A stretch of 64,000 nt of DNA from NCBI RefSeq assembly GCF_001039005.1, contig NZ_LDWR01000041.1, positions 310,001 through 374,000 of the forward strand, given 5' to 3'. Below, in pieces: positions 1 through 10,338 of this stretch. A model generated the notes under the pieces. That model saw only the letters and a program-made list of their open reading frames with translations. It searched no databases and was not told the DNA's origin. Positions within the stretch are counted from its first letter, which is position 1; each line of letters opens with the position of its first letter. The translations under genes were made by a program, and so were the position numbers. The DNA is from Burkholderia cepacia. GTDB lineage: Bacteria; Pseudomonadota; Gammaproteobacteria; Burkholderiales; Burkholderiaceae.

Positions 1-37
1 GCGGCGTTTCTTCCCGGCGCGCGAGCGCCGCGGCCAT
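1..37 (-). CDS. possible 5' end of a divergent gene (partial)
   Basis: An ATG on the minus strand at 37-35 opens a frame that stays open to the window edge (MAAALARREETP). A purine-rich GGAAAG lies a few bases upstream and folD diverges on the other side. Only twelve codons are visible, so no family can be named and the frame may not be coding. The frame is also open upstream of this ATG, so a different start is possible. Confidence 0.2.
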   Translation of the reverse strand, partial: MAAALARREETP

Positions 38-81
38 GACGCTTTCCGCTGATTCGCTGTCGGACGGCAGCAGGCGAACGG

Positions 82-87
82 TATAAT
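82..87 (+). promoter_or_regulatory. candidate -10 element for folD
   Basis: A perfect TATAAT lies 69 bases upstream of the folD start. No convincing -35 hexamer is present at 16-18 bp. The same sequence read on the other strand could serve the divergent frame at the window edge. A sigma-70-type promoter is inferred from this one element. Confidence 0.4.
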
Positions 88-156
88 TGCGTGCTTTGCT
101 GCGGCGCTTCGAGCGTCGCACGCCCGCATTCCAACTTCCCGGCAGGACCCACCACC

Positions 157-1017
157 ATGACAGCCCTCCTCATCGACGGCAACGGCCTTTCGAAGACCCT
201 GCGCGCGCAGGCCGCCGAACGCGCCGCCGCCCTGACCGCACGCGGCCACCAGCCCGGTCTCGCGGTGATCCTCGTCGGCGCGAACCCGGCGAGCGAAGTC
301 TACGTGCGCAACAAGATCAAGGCGTGCGAGGACAACGGTTTCTTCTCGCTGAAGGATGCCTACCCCGCGACGCTGTCGGAAGCCGACCTGCTCGCGCGCA
401 TCGACGAGCTGAACCGCGATCCGAAGATCCACGGCATCCTCGTCCAGTTGCCGCTGCCCGCGCACATCGACAGCCACAAGGTGATCGAGGCGATCGCGCC
501 GGAGAAGGACGTCGACGGCTTTCACGTCGCGAACGCCGGCGCGCTGATGACCGGCAAGCCGCTGTTCCGCCCGTGCACGCCGTACGGCGTGATGAAGATG
601 TTCGAAGCCCACGACATCGCGCTGCAGGGTGCGAACGCGGTCGTGATCGGCCGCTCGAACATCGTCGGCAAGCCGATGGCGATGATGCTGCTCGAAGCCG
701 GCGCGACCGTGACGATCTGCCACAGCAAGACGCGCGACCTCGCCGCGCACACGCGTGAGGCCGACATCGTGGTCGCCGCGGTCGGCAAGCGCAACATCCT
801 GACCGCCGACATGGTGAAGCCCGGCGCGACGGTGATCGACGTCGGCATGAACCGCGACGACGCGGGCAAGCTGTGCGGCGACGTCGACTTCGCGGGCGTG
901 AAGGAAGTGGCCGGCCACATCACGCCGGTCCCGGGCGGCGTCGGCCCGATGACCATTACGATGCTGCTGATCAACACGATCGAAGCCGCCGAGCGCGCCG
1001 CCGCCGCGGCCGCCTGA
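157..1017 (+). CDS. folD: bifunctional methylenetetrahydrofolate dehydrogenase/cyclohydrolase FolD
   Basis: Cytosolic one-carbon enzyme that interconverts 5,10-methylene-THF, 5,10-methenyl-THF and 10-formyl-THF with NADP, feeding purine and formyl-methionine synthesis. The 286-residue length is normal for FolD. The catalytic YxxxK pair is seen as YVRNK at 49-53, and the cyclohydrolase aspartate lies in KDVDG (D120). The NADP-binding GRSNIVGKP is at 165-173 and the C-terminal PGGVGPMT at 259-266. The frame is open upstream to 91, but the start at 157 gives the standard MTALLIDG N-terminus and is preferred. It stands alone on the plus strand, followed by a repeat-containing spacer before the M3 peptidase gene. 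Confidence 0.95.
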   Translation: MTALLIDGNGLSKTLRAQAAERAAALTARGHQPGLAVILVGANPASEVYVRNKIKACEDNGFFSLKDAYPATLSEADLLARIDELNRDPKIHGILVQLPLPAHIDSHKVIEAIAPEKDVDGFHVANAGALMTGKPLFRPCTPYGVMKMFEAHDIALQGANAVVIGRSNIVGKPMAMMLLEAGATVTICHSKTRDLAAHTREADIVVAAVGKRNILTADMVKPGATVIDVGMNRDDAGKLCGDVDFAGVKEVAGHITPVPGGVGPMTITMLLINTIEAAERAAAAAA

Positions 1018-1082
1018 CCGCGCGCCTGTTCAGCCGGCGCGCGGTTCGCGTGCGCCGGCGTCTCACCGGCCACTCCGCGCCG

Positions 1083-1107
1083 GCCTCGCCTCGCCTCGCC
1101 TCGCCTC
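1083..1107. repeat. short tandem repeat, five GCCTC units
   Basis: Five perfect copies of GCCTC lie in the 271-bp spacer between folD and the M3 peptidase gene. Pentanucleotide tracts can change length by slippage. The tract is about 180 bp upstream of the next start codon, outside any reading frame I accept, so an effect on expression is unproven. Confidence 0.6.
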
Positions 1108-1165
1108 GCCGCCGTCCCTCGCCAGACCGCTTTCCGCCCCGCATCCGACCCTGCGTCAATCGCGC

Positions 1166-1180
1166 CGTTAGAAACTAACG
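1166..1180. promoter_or_regulatory. perfect palindrome, operator-like, upstream of the M3 peptidase gene
   Basis: CGTTAG-AAA-CTAACG is a perfect 6-bp inverted repeat with a 3-bp spacer, about 110 bp upstream of the oligopeptidase start. The size suits a dimeric repressor of the TetR or MarR type, but no regulator gene is adjacent. Confidence 0.35.
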
Positions 1181-1288
1181 ATTGGAAAGCGCACGATGCG
1201 CCCCAATAATGTCGATATCGGGCGCCGTTGCGCCTTACCGCCGTTACCCTTTTTATCCCGGTTCATCCGGCAACAGACAGGGAGTCTT

Positions 1289-3376
1289 ATGTCCGCCAGC
1301 GCCAACACCAATCCGCTCCTCGACTTCTCCGGCCTGCCCCGCTTCGGCGAGATTCGCCCGGAACACGTGACGCCCGCGCTCGATACGCTGCTCGACGCAG
1401 CCACCCGCGCGGTCGAAGCCGCGAGCGCGCCCGCGACGCCGTCGACCTGGGCCGATGTGGTCGAGACGGTCGAACACGCGTCGGAGCCGCTCGGTCGCGC
1501 CTGGGGCATCGTCGGTCACCTGAACGCGGTCGCCGATACGCCCGAACTGCGGGCCGCCTACGGCGAGAACCTGCCGCGCGTGACCGAATTCTGGTCGAGC
1601 GTCGGCCAGAATCTCGCGCTGTACGAGAAGTACAAGGCGATCGCCGCGAGCGCCGAATACGCGACGCTGTCCGCCGAGCGCAAGAAGATCCTCGACAACG
1701 CGCTGCGCGATTTCCGCCTGTCGGGCGCCGAGCTGCCCGAGGACCGGAAACCGCGCTTCGCGGAATTGCAGGAACAGCAGGCCGCGCTGTCGAAGGCGTT
1801 CTCCGACCACGTGCTCGACGCGACCAACGCGTACGCGTACTTCGTGCAGGACGAGGCCGAGCTGGCCGGCCTGCCCGGCGACGCGATCGAGGCTGCCCGC
1901 GAAGCCGCGCAAAAGGACGCCAAGGACGGCTGGAAATTCACGCTGCACTTCCCGTCGTACTTCCCGGTGCTGCAGTACGCGAACAACCGCGCGCTGCGCG
2001 AGACGCTCTATCGCGCGTATGCGACGCGCGCGTCGGAGCTCGGGCCGCAGTACGGCGACGGCAAGGCCGAATGGGACAACACGGCGATCGTCGCCGACGA
2101 ACTGAAGCTGCGCCGCGAAGAGGCGCAGATGCTCGGCTACCGCAACTTCGCCGAAGTGTCGCTCGCGCCGAAGATGGCCGAATCGCCGCAGCAGGTGATC
2201 GCGTTCCTCGAGGATCTCGCGACGCGTGCGCGCCCGCACGCGGACAAGGACTGGGACGAACTGCGCGCGTTCGCCGCGAAGGAACTCGACCTGGCCGAAC
2301 TCGCGCCGTGGGACATCGCGTATGCGGCCGAAAAGCTGCGCCAGCAGCGCTACGCGTTCTCGGAAAACGAGGTCAAGCAGTACTTCCCGGAACCGGCCGC
2401 GCTGAAGGGCCTGTTCACCGTCACCGAGGCGCTGTTCGGCGTGCGGATCAAGCCGGACGAAGCACCGGTGTGGCACAAGGACGTGCGCTTCTTCCGCGTC
2501 GAGAACCGCGACGGCTCGCTCGTCGCACAGTTCTATCTCGACCTGTACGCCCGCGAAGGCAAACGCGGCGGCGCATGGATGGACGACGCGCGTTCGCGCG
2601 CGAAGCGCGGCAGCGACGTGCAGACCCCGGTCGCCTACCTCACCTGCAACTTCTCGGCGCCGGTCGGCGGCAAGCCCGCATGCTTCACGCACGACGAAGT
2701 CATCACGCTGTTCCATGAATTCGGCCACGGGCTGCACCACATGCTCACGCGCGTCGACGAGCTCGGCGTGTCGGGCATCAACGGCGTCGAATGGGATGCG
2801 GTCGAGCTGCCGTCGCAGTTCATGGAAAACTTCTGCTGGGAATGGGACGTGCTGTCGTCGATGTCGTCGCACGTCGACACGGGCGCCGCGCTGCCGCGCG
2901 AGCTGTTCGACAAGATGATTGCCGCGAAAAATTTCCAGAGCGGGCTCGGCACGCTGCGCCAGATCGTGTACTCGATGTTCGACATGCTGCTGCACGTCGA
3001 CTTCGACCCGGCCGGCGCGACCGGCGTAAACGCGTTCGCGCGCGAGATCAACGAGCGCTACCACGTGATCCCGCAGGCGGCGTTCTCGCGCTGGCCGAAC
3101 ACGTTCAGCCATATCTTCGCGGGCGGCTATGCAGCCGGCTACTACAGCTACAAGTGGGCCGAGGTGCTGTCGGCCGACGCGTACGCGGCATTCGAGGAAG
3201 CGGCCGCCGCAAGCGGCAGCGTGCTCGACGCGGCAACCGGCACGCGCTATCGCCGCGAAATCCTCGAGGTCGGCGGCAGCCGCCCGGCGATGGATTCGTT
3301 CAAGGCGTTCCGCGGCCGCGAGCCGAAGATCGATGCGCTGCTGCGCCACAACGGGATGGCCGCGCCCACGCACTGA
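1289..3376 (+). CDS. prlC: M3 family oligopeptidase A (PrlC-like)
   Basis: Zinc metallopeptidase of the thimet/oligopeptidase A family, cytosolic, degrading short peptides including cleaved signal peptides. The 695-residue length matches E. coli OpdA (about 680). The metal site is seen as HEFGH at 476-480 with the third ligand E506 in AVELPSQ. The frame is open upstream to 1196. The start at 1289 is chosen because AGGGAG lies just before it and it gives the usual short N-terminus (MSASANTNPLLDF). It is monocistronic, ending at a strong hairpin terminator that it shares with the convergent dinB end. Confidence 0.93.
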   Translation: MSASANTNPLLDFSGLPRFGEIRPEHVTPALDTLLDAATRAVEAASAPATPSTWADVVETVEHASEPLGRAWGIVGHLNAVADTPELRAAYGENLPRVTEFWSSVGQNLALYEKYKAIAASAEYATLSAERKKILDNALRDFRLSGAELPEDRKPRFAELQEQQAALSKAFSDHVLDATNAYAYFVQDEAELAGLPGDAIEAAREAAQKDAKDGWKFTLHFPSYFPVLQYANNRALRETLYRAYATRASELGPQYGDGKAEWDNTAIVADELKLRREEAQMLGYRNFAEVSLAPKMAESPQQVIAFLEDLATRARPHADKDWDELRAFAAKELDLAELAPWDIAYAAEKLRQQRYAFSENEVKQYFPEPAALKGLFTVTEALFGVRIKPDEAPVWHKDVRFFRVENRDGSLVAQFYLDLYAREGKRGGAWMDDARSRAKRGSDVQTPVAYLTCNFSAPVGGKPACFTHDEVITLFHEFGHGLHHMLTRVDELGVSGINGVEWDAVELPSQFMENFCWEWDVLSSMSSHVDTGAALPRELFDKMIAAKNFQSGLGTLRQIVYSMFDMLLHVDFDPAGATGVNAFAREINERYHVIPQAAFSRWPNTFSHIFAGGYAAGYYSYKWAEVLSADAYAAFEEAAAASGSVLDAATGTRYRREILEVGGSRPAMDSFKAFRGREPKIDALLRHNGMAAPTH

Positions 3377-3408
3377 GCGCGCTGCCCGGCTCGGCCGGCA
3401 GGAACGAC

Positions 3409-3436
3409 AGGCACCGCTTCGGCGGTGCCTTTTTTC
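3409..3436 (+). terminator. intrinsic terminator of the M3 peptidase gene
   Basis: The stem AGGCACCGC / GCGGTGCCT with a TTCG tetraloop is followed by a run of six T. It lies 33 bp after the peptidase stop and overlaps the last bases of the convergent dinB gene. Confidence 0.88.
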
Positions 3437-4508
3437 ATGGTGCGGACGATTCGTCGTCGAACAGCGAGAACTGCCCGTGACGCTCGGCCGTGTCCTCGTC
3501 GATACGCACACCGACGCCGAGCAGCCGCACGGCCTGCGCGCGCCGCTGCAGCCCCTTCGCGAGCAGCGTGACGGCCGTGTCCGCATTCGTCGCGTCGGCC
3601 ACGCACTCGACCGTCGTGCGCTGGAAATCGGCGAAGCGGATCTTCACGTACAGCTTGCGGATCGACCGCGCGGCGCCCGCGCGCTCGACGCGCGTGTCGA
3701 GCTGCACGACGAGGCGGCGGATTTCGTCCGCGCATTGCTCGAGCGTCGTCAGGTCGGTCACGTAGGTCGTCTCGACGCTGACCGACTTGCGCTCCTGGTC
3801 GGCCTGCACGGGCCGCTCGTCGATCCCGCGCGACAGTTCGTACAGCCGCCGCCCGAAGGCGCCGAACTCGCGATGCAGGTCGATCAGGGGCCAGTCGCGC
3901 AGCTGCGCGCAGGTCTGGATGCCGAGCCGGTCGAGCCGCGTGGCCGTCACCTTGCCGACGCCGTGCAGCTTGCGCACCGGCAGCGCCGCGACGAATGCGT
4001 CGATCTCGTGCGGCCGCACGACGAACAGGCCGTCGGGCTTGTTCCAGTCGGATGCGATCTTCGCGATGAACTTGTTCGGCGCGACACCGGCCGACACCGT
4101 CACGCCGACGGTGTCGTGCACGCGCTGGCGGATCTCGCGCGCAATCAGCGTCGCACTGCCCTGGCACCGCTCGGAGCCGCTGACGTCGAGGTACGCCTCG
4201 TCGAGCGACAGCGGCTCGACGTCGGGCGTGTAATCGCGATAGATCGCCATGATCTGCCGCGACGCCGCGCGATACTTGTCCATCGCGGACGGCAGGATCA
4301 GCAGGTCCGGGCACTTGCGCATCGCGAGCGCCGACGACATCGCCGAATGCACGCCGTAGCGCCGCGCCTCGTAGTTACAGGTCGCGATCACGCCGCGCTG
4401 GTCGGGCCGGCCGCCGACCGCGAGCGGCCGGTTGCGCAGCGACGGGTCGTCGCGTATCTCGACCGATGCGTAAAAGCAGTCGCAATCGCAGTGGATGATC
4501 TTGCGCAT
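3435..4508 (-). CDS. dinB: DNA polymerase IV (Y-family translesion polymerase)
   Basis: Error-prone polymerase that bypasses damaged bases during the SOS response. The 357 residues begin MRKIIH, exactly like E. coli DinB (351 aa). The catalytic acidic residues fall at the same numbers: D8, then D103 and E104 in SLDEAYLDVS. The first metal-site segment reads HCDCDCF instead of the usual HVDMDCF, adding two cysteines. The frame is open further upstream to 4598, but that start would lie inside the LexA box, so the later ATG (or a GTG at 4574) is preferred. Regulation by LexA is supported by the perfect box upstream. Confidence 0.93.
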   Translation of the reverse strand: MRKIIHCDCDCFYASVEIRDDPSLRNRPLAVGGRPDQRGVIATCNYEARRYGVHSAMSSALAMRKCPDLLILPSAMDKYRAASRQIMAIYRDYTPDVEPLSLDEAYLDVSGSERCQGSATLIAREIRQRVHDTVGVTVSAGVAPNKFIAKIASDWNKPDGLFVVRPHEIDAFVAALPVRKLHGVGKVTATRLDRLGIQTCAQLRDWPLIDLHREFGAFGRRLYELSRGIDERPVQADQERKSVSVETTYVTDLTTLEQCADEIRRLVVQLDTRVERAGAARSIRKLYVKIRFADFQRTTVECVADATNADTAVTLLAKGLQRRAQAVRLLGVGVRIDEDTAERHGQFSLFDDESSAP

Positions 4509-4584
4509 GCGCGGCAGCGCGTCGCCCGGCGGCGGCACGTGCGGATCGGCAGGCGGAATGGTGGTCGGGTTCACGGTGCCGATA

Positions 4585-4600
4585 CTGTACAAAAACACAG
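4585..4600. promoter_or_regulatory. LexA box (SOS box) of dinB
   Basis: CTGTACAAAAACACAG matches the CTGT-N8-ACAG LexA consensus perfectly. It lies about 75 bp upstream of the chosen dinB start on the opposite strand. No second box is seen nearby. The racemase gene diverges from 4749 and might share the control region. Confidence 0.85.
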
Positions 4601-4748
4601 TGCCGGTTTCAACTGTCGCGTGCGCCCGCCATCGGCCGCCCGGCCCGGCGGTGCCGTACCGGTCCGCTGCGCGCGGATCGTACCGTCCGTGCGCCGGTTG
4701 CGGCCCCTATACTCGTCTGCCACGACACACGACATGCAGAGGCGACGG

Positions 4749-5441
4749 ATGAAGACGATCGGACTGATCGGCGGGATGAGCTGGGAATCGTCGGCCGAGT
4801 ACTACCGGCTGATCAACCGCCACTCGAAGGCGCTGCACGGCGGGCACCACAACGCGAAGAGCGTGCTGGTGACGGTCGATTTCGCGGAGATCGAAGCGCT
4901 GCAGCGCGCGCACGACTGGGCCGCGCTCGGCGAACGGATGGCCGACGCCGCGCGGCAGCTCGAAGCGGCCGGCGCCGATCTGGTCGTGCTGACGACCAAT
5001 ACGATGCACCGCGTGCACGAAGCGATCGAAGCCGCGGTGACGCTGCCGTTCCTGCATATCGCCGACCCGACCGGCGCCGCGCTGCGCGACGCGGGCATCG
5101 AGCGCGTCGCGCTGCTCGGCACGCGCTACACGATGGAGCTGCCGTTCTATGCGCAGCGGCTGCGCGAAAAGTTCGGGATGGAGGTGCTGGTGCCGGACGA
5201 ACGCGGCCGCGACGACGTGCACCGGATCATCTACGACGAGCTGTGCCACGGCATCGTCGACGCAGCGTCGCGCGCGACGTACGTGACGATCATCGAAGGG
5301 CTGGCGGCACGCGGCGCGCAGGCCGTGATCCTCGGCTGTACGGAAATCACGCTGCTGATTGGCGCGGACGACTCGCCGCTGCCGGTGTTCGACACGACCG
5401 CGCTGCATGCGAAGGCGGCCGTGGAGTGGGCGGCGCGCTGA
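4749..5441 (+). CDS. aspartate/glutamate racemase family protein, YgeA-like amino-acid racemase
   Basis: Cofactor-independent amino-acid racemase fold (230 aa). The N-terminal MKTIGLIGGMSW is typical. The two catalytic positions are TTNTMH at 82-87 and LGCTEI near 197. The first carries Thr where aspartate racemase has Cys, as in E. coli YgeA, which acts broadly on homoserine and other amino acids. The substrate here is therefore inferred to be broad rather than aspartate. The start at 4749 has AGAGG upstream; an earlier in-frame ATG at 4734 lacks one. It lies between dinB (divergent) and the convergent tRNA-fMet. Confidence 0.85.
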   Translation: MKTIGLIGGMSWESSAEYYRLINRHSKALHGGHHNAKSVLVTVDFAEIEALQRAHDWAALGERMADAARQLEAAGADLVVLTTNTMHRVHEAIEAAVTLPFLHIADPTGAALRDAGIERVALLGTRYTMELPFYAQRLREKFGMEVLVPDERGRDDVHRIIYDELCHGIVDAASRATYVTIIEGLAARGAQAVILGCTEITLLIGADDSPLPVFDTTALHAKAAVEWAAR

Positions 5442-5451
5442 TACGCGCGCA

Positions 5452-5482
5452 GAAAACAAAAAACCCGGCACGGGGCCGGGTT
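5452..5482 (-). terminator. intrinsic terminator of the tRNA-fMet transcript
   Basis: The stem AACCCGGC / GCCGGGTT has a 5-nt loop. Read on the minus strand it is followed by TTTTTTG and more T, about 54 bp beyond the tRNA 3' end. It also sits just after the convergent racemase gene and may stop both transcripts. Confidence 0.75.
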
Positions 5483-5535
5483 CCTGTCGACGAAGCGCGC
5501 AGTGGTCACTTGCGCTGCACATCGTCTGGTGTGCT

Positions 5536-5612
<77 letters not shown>

Positions 5613-5795
5613 TCAGAGAAATAAATTATAGGGTGAGGAAGTACTTACGTCAACACTTTTGTCACAATCCTTTCTTCCCGCCCCGCTGCAGTGCCCCGTG
5701 ATGCGTGATGCCTTCATCGCGTCGCGCGCGTTCGCACCGCGTGCTCGCGGTAAGATGGCGCCCTCCGCATTTATCCCGCACGCACACTTCCGTTC

Positions 5796-6572
5796 ATGAA
5801 AATCGCCACCTGGAACGTCAACTCGCTCAACGTCCGCAAGCAGCACGTGCTCGACTGGCTCGCGCAAAGCGGGACCGACGTGCTGTGCCTGCAGGAACTG
5901 AAGCTGCCGGACGAGAAATTCCCGCGCGCCGATCTCGAAGCGGCCGGCTACCGCAGCTGGTTCACGGGCCAGAAGACCTACAACGGTGTCGCGATCCTCG
6001 CGCGCGACACGCTGTCCGTCGACGAAGCGGATGTCGTGCGCAACATCCCCGGCTTCGACGATCCGCAGCAGCGCGTGGTCGCCGCGACGGTCGACGGTGT
6101 GCGCATCGTGTCCGCGTATTTCCCGAACGGCCAGGCGCCCGACTCCGACAAGTTCGCCTACAAGATGCAGTGGCTCGACGCGCTGCAAGCGTGGCTGCGC
6201 ACCGAACTGCAGCGCTACCCGAAACTCGCGCTGCTCGGCGACTACAACATCGCACCGGAAGACCGCGACGTGCACGATCCCGCGAAATGGGAAGGCCAGA
6301 ACCTCGTGTCGCCGCAGGAGCGAGCGCATTTCGCGCAGCTGATCGAGCTTGGCTTCGTCGATGCGTTCCGCCGCTTCGAACAGCCCGAGAAGACCTTCAC
6401 GTGGTGGGACTACCGGATGATGGCGTTCCGCCGCAACGCGGGGCTGCGCATCGATCACATCCTGCTGTCGCCGGCGCTCGCGGAAACCTGCACGTCGTGC
6501 GAGGTCGACCGCACGCCGCGCACGTGGGAACAGCCGTCCGACCACACGCCCGTCGTCGCGGTCGTCGGCTGA
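5796..6572 (+). CDS. xth: exodeoxyribonuclease III
   Basis: AP endonuclease / 3'-5' exonuclease of base-excision repair, 258 aa (E. coli XthA 268). The start MKIATWNVNSLNVR is the family signature. The catalytic LQELK (E34), LLGDYNIAPEDRDVHDP and the terminal SDHTPVV motifs are present. It converges with the prolyl oligopeptidase gene; a GC-rich hairpin without a T tract lies between the stops. Confidence 0.95.
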   Translation: MKIATWNVNSLNVRKQHVLDWLAQSGTDVLCLQELKLPDEKFPRADLEAAGYRSWFTGQKTYNGVAILARDTLSVDEADVVRNIPGFDDPQQRVVAATVDGVRIVSAYFPNGQAPDSDKFAYKMQWLDALQAWLRTELQRYPKLALLGDYNIAPEDRDVHDPAKWEGQNLVSPQERAHFAQLIELGFVDAFRRFEQPEKTFTWWDYRMMAFRRNAGLRIDHILLSPALAETCTSCEVDRTPRTWEQPSDHTPVVAVVG

Positions 6573-6591
6573 TCGCGCCGCCCGCGCGCGT

Positions 6592-8700
6592 TCAGCGACG
6601 CGCGGGCGCCGGCCCGAGATGGGCCCACAGGAACCCGAATTCGGCCGCGTCGGATTCGGCGCGTTCCAGATCGTCGGCACTGCCGTGGCCGCCGTCGGTG
6701 TTCTCCCAGTACCACACCCGTTCGTGACCGAGCGCCTGCATGCGCGCGGCCATCTTGCGCGCATGCGCGGGATGCACGCGGTCGTCGCGGGTCGACGTCG
6801 TCAGCAATAACGGCGGATACGTGACGCCTTCGCGCACGCGGTGATACGGCGAATACGCGGCCAGCGCCGCGCCCTCACGCGGATCGTCGGGGTCGCCGTA
6901 TTCGTCGAGCCATGCGGCGCCCGCGTGCAGCTTCGGATAGCGTCGCATGTCGAGCAGCGGCACGCGGCAGAGCACCGCGCCGAACAGTTCCGGCCGCTGC
7001 ACCATGCACGCGGCGACCAGCAGCCCGCCGTTGCTGCCGCCCTCGATCCCGAGCTGCGCGGCGGTCGTCACGCCCGTCGCCGCCAGATCCTCGGCCACCG
7101 CGATGAAATCGTCGAACGAACGCTGCCGGTGTTCGCACTGCGCGTCGACGTGCCAGCGCGGCCCGAACTCGCCGCCGCCGCGGATGTGCGCGAACGCCAT
7201 GACACCGCCGCGTTCGAGCCACGCGATGCCGAACGCGTCGCTGTAGCCCGGCAGGTTCGGGATCGCAAAGCCGCCATAACCCGACAGCAGGCACGGCCGC
7301 GCGACGCGCGCGGCGCCGTCGGGCGCATCGAGTGCATCGCGCGGCCCGATCAGCGTGTACGGCACCACCGTGCCGTCGCGCGAGCGCGCGCTCGCGCGAC
7401 GCACGACGAGCCCGGTCGCGTCGAACTGCACCGGTGGCCGGTCAAGCAGCACGCGGCGCGACGGCGCATCGGCCGCGCGATCGGCAAGATCGGCCAGCCA
7501 GCATTCGGGCGGATCGAGATAGGTGTCGACGTCCACATAAATCTCGTCGTTCAGCGTCGACTCGACCGGCTCGACGTCGATCTGCGCGTCGCCCGGCCAG
7601 TCGAACGGCCGCGCGTCCCACGTCCACGTGCCGTCGTCCGCCTGCCGCGGCCGCCACAGCATCGTGCGGTTGTGCACGTCGTCGAGCCAGCTCGCGATCA
7701 GCGTCGTGCGCGTGTGCGTCCACGTGCACGCAGACGTCGACGGTTGCGGCGCGAACAGCGTCGTGAAGTCGCGCGCCCCGTCCATGAAGGCCTGCTCGCG
7801 GATCGCCAGCAGCGAGCCGCCCGCATGGCGCACGCCGTCGCAATCCCAGTCGAGACGCGGCTCCAGCACGAGCCAGCCTTCCCAGAACCCGACTTCGACA
7901 TGCGTCGGCACGTCGTAGCGCGCCCAGTCGCCCGCCTCCGTCAGCCGGTACGCGTGCGCGTCGAAGAAATCGACGCTGCGCCACGCGACATGACGGTTGT
8001 CGATCGGATCGAACCCCGCGCCCGCGCTGATGTCGTCGGGTTCGCCGCGAAATACGACGGGCGCGTCGGCGAGCGGCGTGCCGCGCACCCAGCGCCGTGC
8101 TTCATACGGATAACCGGCCGCGGTCGCATGCGCTTCGCCGCGATCCCAGCTCACGTAGACGGTGTCGTGGTCGATCCAGCCGATCGTGTGATGCCCGGGC
8201 TCGTCGATCGTGAATCCGCCATCGACGAAACGGCGCTCGACGAGATCGAATTCGCGCACGACGACCGCGTCGGCACCGCCCGGCGACAGCGAGAGGAGCG
8301 CGCGGTCGCCGTCCGGATACAGGATCGCGTCCTGCTCGAACACCCACGATTCGCCCTCTTCGGCACCGAGCGCGTCGACGTCGAGCAGCGTTTCCCATGC
8401 CGGCCGGCCGGCGCGCCAGTCATCCCAGCGCGTGCGGCGCCACAGCCCCTTCGGATGGAGATCGTCCTGCCACAGGTCGTAGGCCCAGTCGCGCCAGCGG
8501 GTCGGAATCACCGGGCGTTCGCGCGGCAGATACGCTTTCGCGAGACGCGCCGTGAGCGCGCGATACGCATCGTCGTCGCGCAGCGCGGCGCGCGTGCGTG
8601 CATTCTGCTCGTCGACCCACGTGCGGGCGCGCTTGCTGTCGAGCGCTTCGAGGAAACGGAACGGGTCGGCCCCGGCGGGCCAGCGGAAGGAATCGGACAT
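6592..8700 (-). CDS. prolyl oligopeptidase family serine peptidase (S9)
   Basis: Predicted cytosolic S9 peptidase, 702 aa. It has a seven-bladed propeller-type N-terminal half and a C-terminal alpha/beta hydrolase domain. The triad is visible: S556 in GGSNGG, Asp 639/640 in STRDDRVHP, and H672 in TDGGHGS. No signal peptide is seen. The ATG at 8700 (MSDSFRW) is chosen over an upstream in-frame ATG at 8721 because it gives the usual family start. Substrate is not predictable. It lies between convergent xth and ntrC, on the same strand as ntrC but with a 78-bp gap. Confidence 0.88.
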   Translation of the reverse strand: MSDSFRWPAGADPFRFLEALDSKRARTWVDEQNARTRAALRDDDAYRALTARLAKAYLPRERPVIPTRWRDWAYDLWQDDLHPKGLWRRTRWDDWRAGRPAWETLLDVDALGAEEGESWVFEQDAILYPDGDRALLSLSPGGADAVVVREFDLVERRFVDGGFTIDEPGHHTIGWIDHDTVYVSWDRGEAHATAAGYPYEARRWVRGTPLADAPVVFRGEPDDISAGAGFDPIDNRHVAWRSVDFFDAHAYRLTEAGDWARYDVPTHVEVGFWEGWLVLEPRLDWDCDGVRHAGGSLLAIREQAFMDGARDFTTLFAPQPSTSACTWTHTRTTLIASWLDDVHNRTMLWRPRQADDGTWTWDARPFDWPGDAQIDVEPVESTLNDEIYVDVDTYLDPPECWLADLADRAADAPSRRVLLDRPPVQFDATGLVVRRASARSRDGTVVPYTLIGPRDALDAPDGAARVARPCLLSGYGGFAIPNLPGYSDAFGIAWLERGGVMAFAHIRGGGEFGPRWHVDAQCEHRQRSFDDFIAVAEDLAATGVTTAAQLGIEGGSNGGLLVAACMVQRPELFGAVLCRVPLLDMRRYPKLHAGAAWLDEYGDPDDPREGAALAAYSPYHRVREGVTYPPLLLTTSTRDDRVHPAHARKMAARMQALGHERVWYWENTDGGHGSADDLERAESDAAEFGFLWAHLGPAPARR

Positions 8701-8778
8701 TGCGGATTGGCGTAACGGCAAACCGCGATTATGTCCGATCGCGGCACGCGCGATGCCCGCGCGTGCCGCGAATCATGC

Positions 8779-10293
<1,515 letters not shown>

Positions 10294-10338
10294 AGGTCGG
10301 TCAGAATGGGGAAATCCGGTGAATCGCACTGCCGCCGC

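Noticed and set aside
1253..3586. 777-codon minus-strand frame opposite the M3 peptidase gene
   Set aside because: Arg/His-rich antisense shadow of a confidently identified gene, typical of GC-rich genomes.
6572..6612. GC-rich inverted repeat between xth and the S9 peptidase gene as a terminator
   Set aside because: The stem exists, but there is no T tract on either side and it includes coding bases of the peptidase gene end. Too weak to list.
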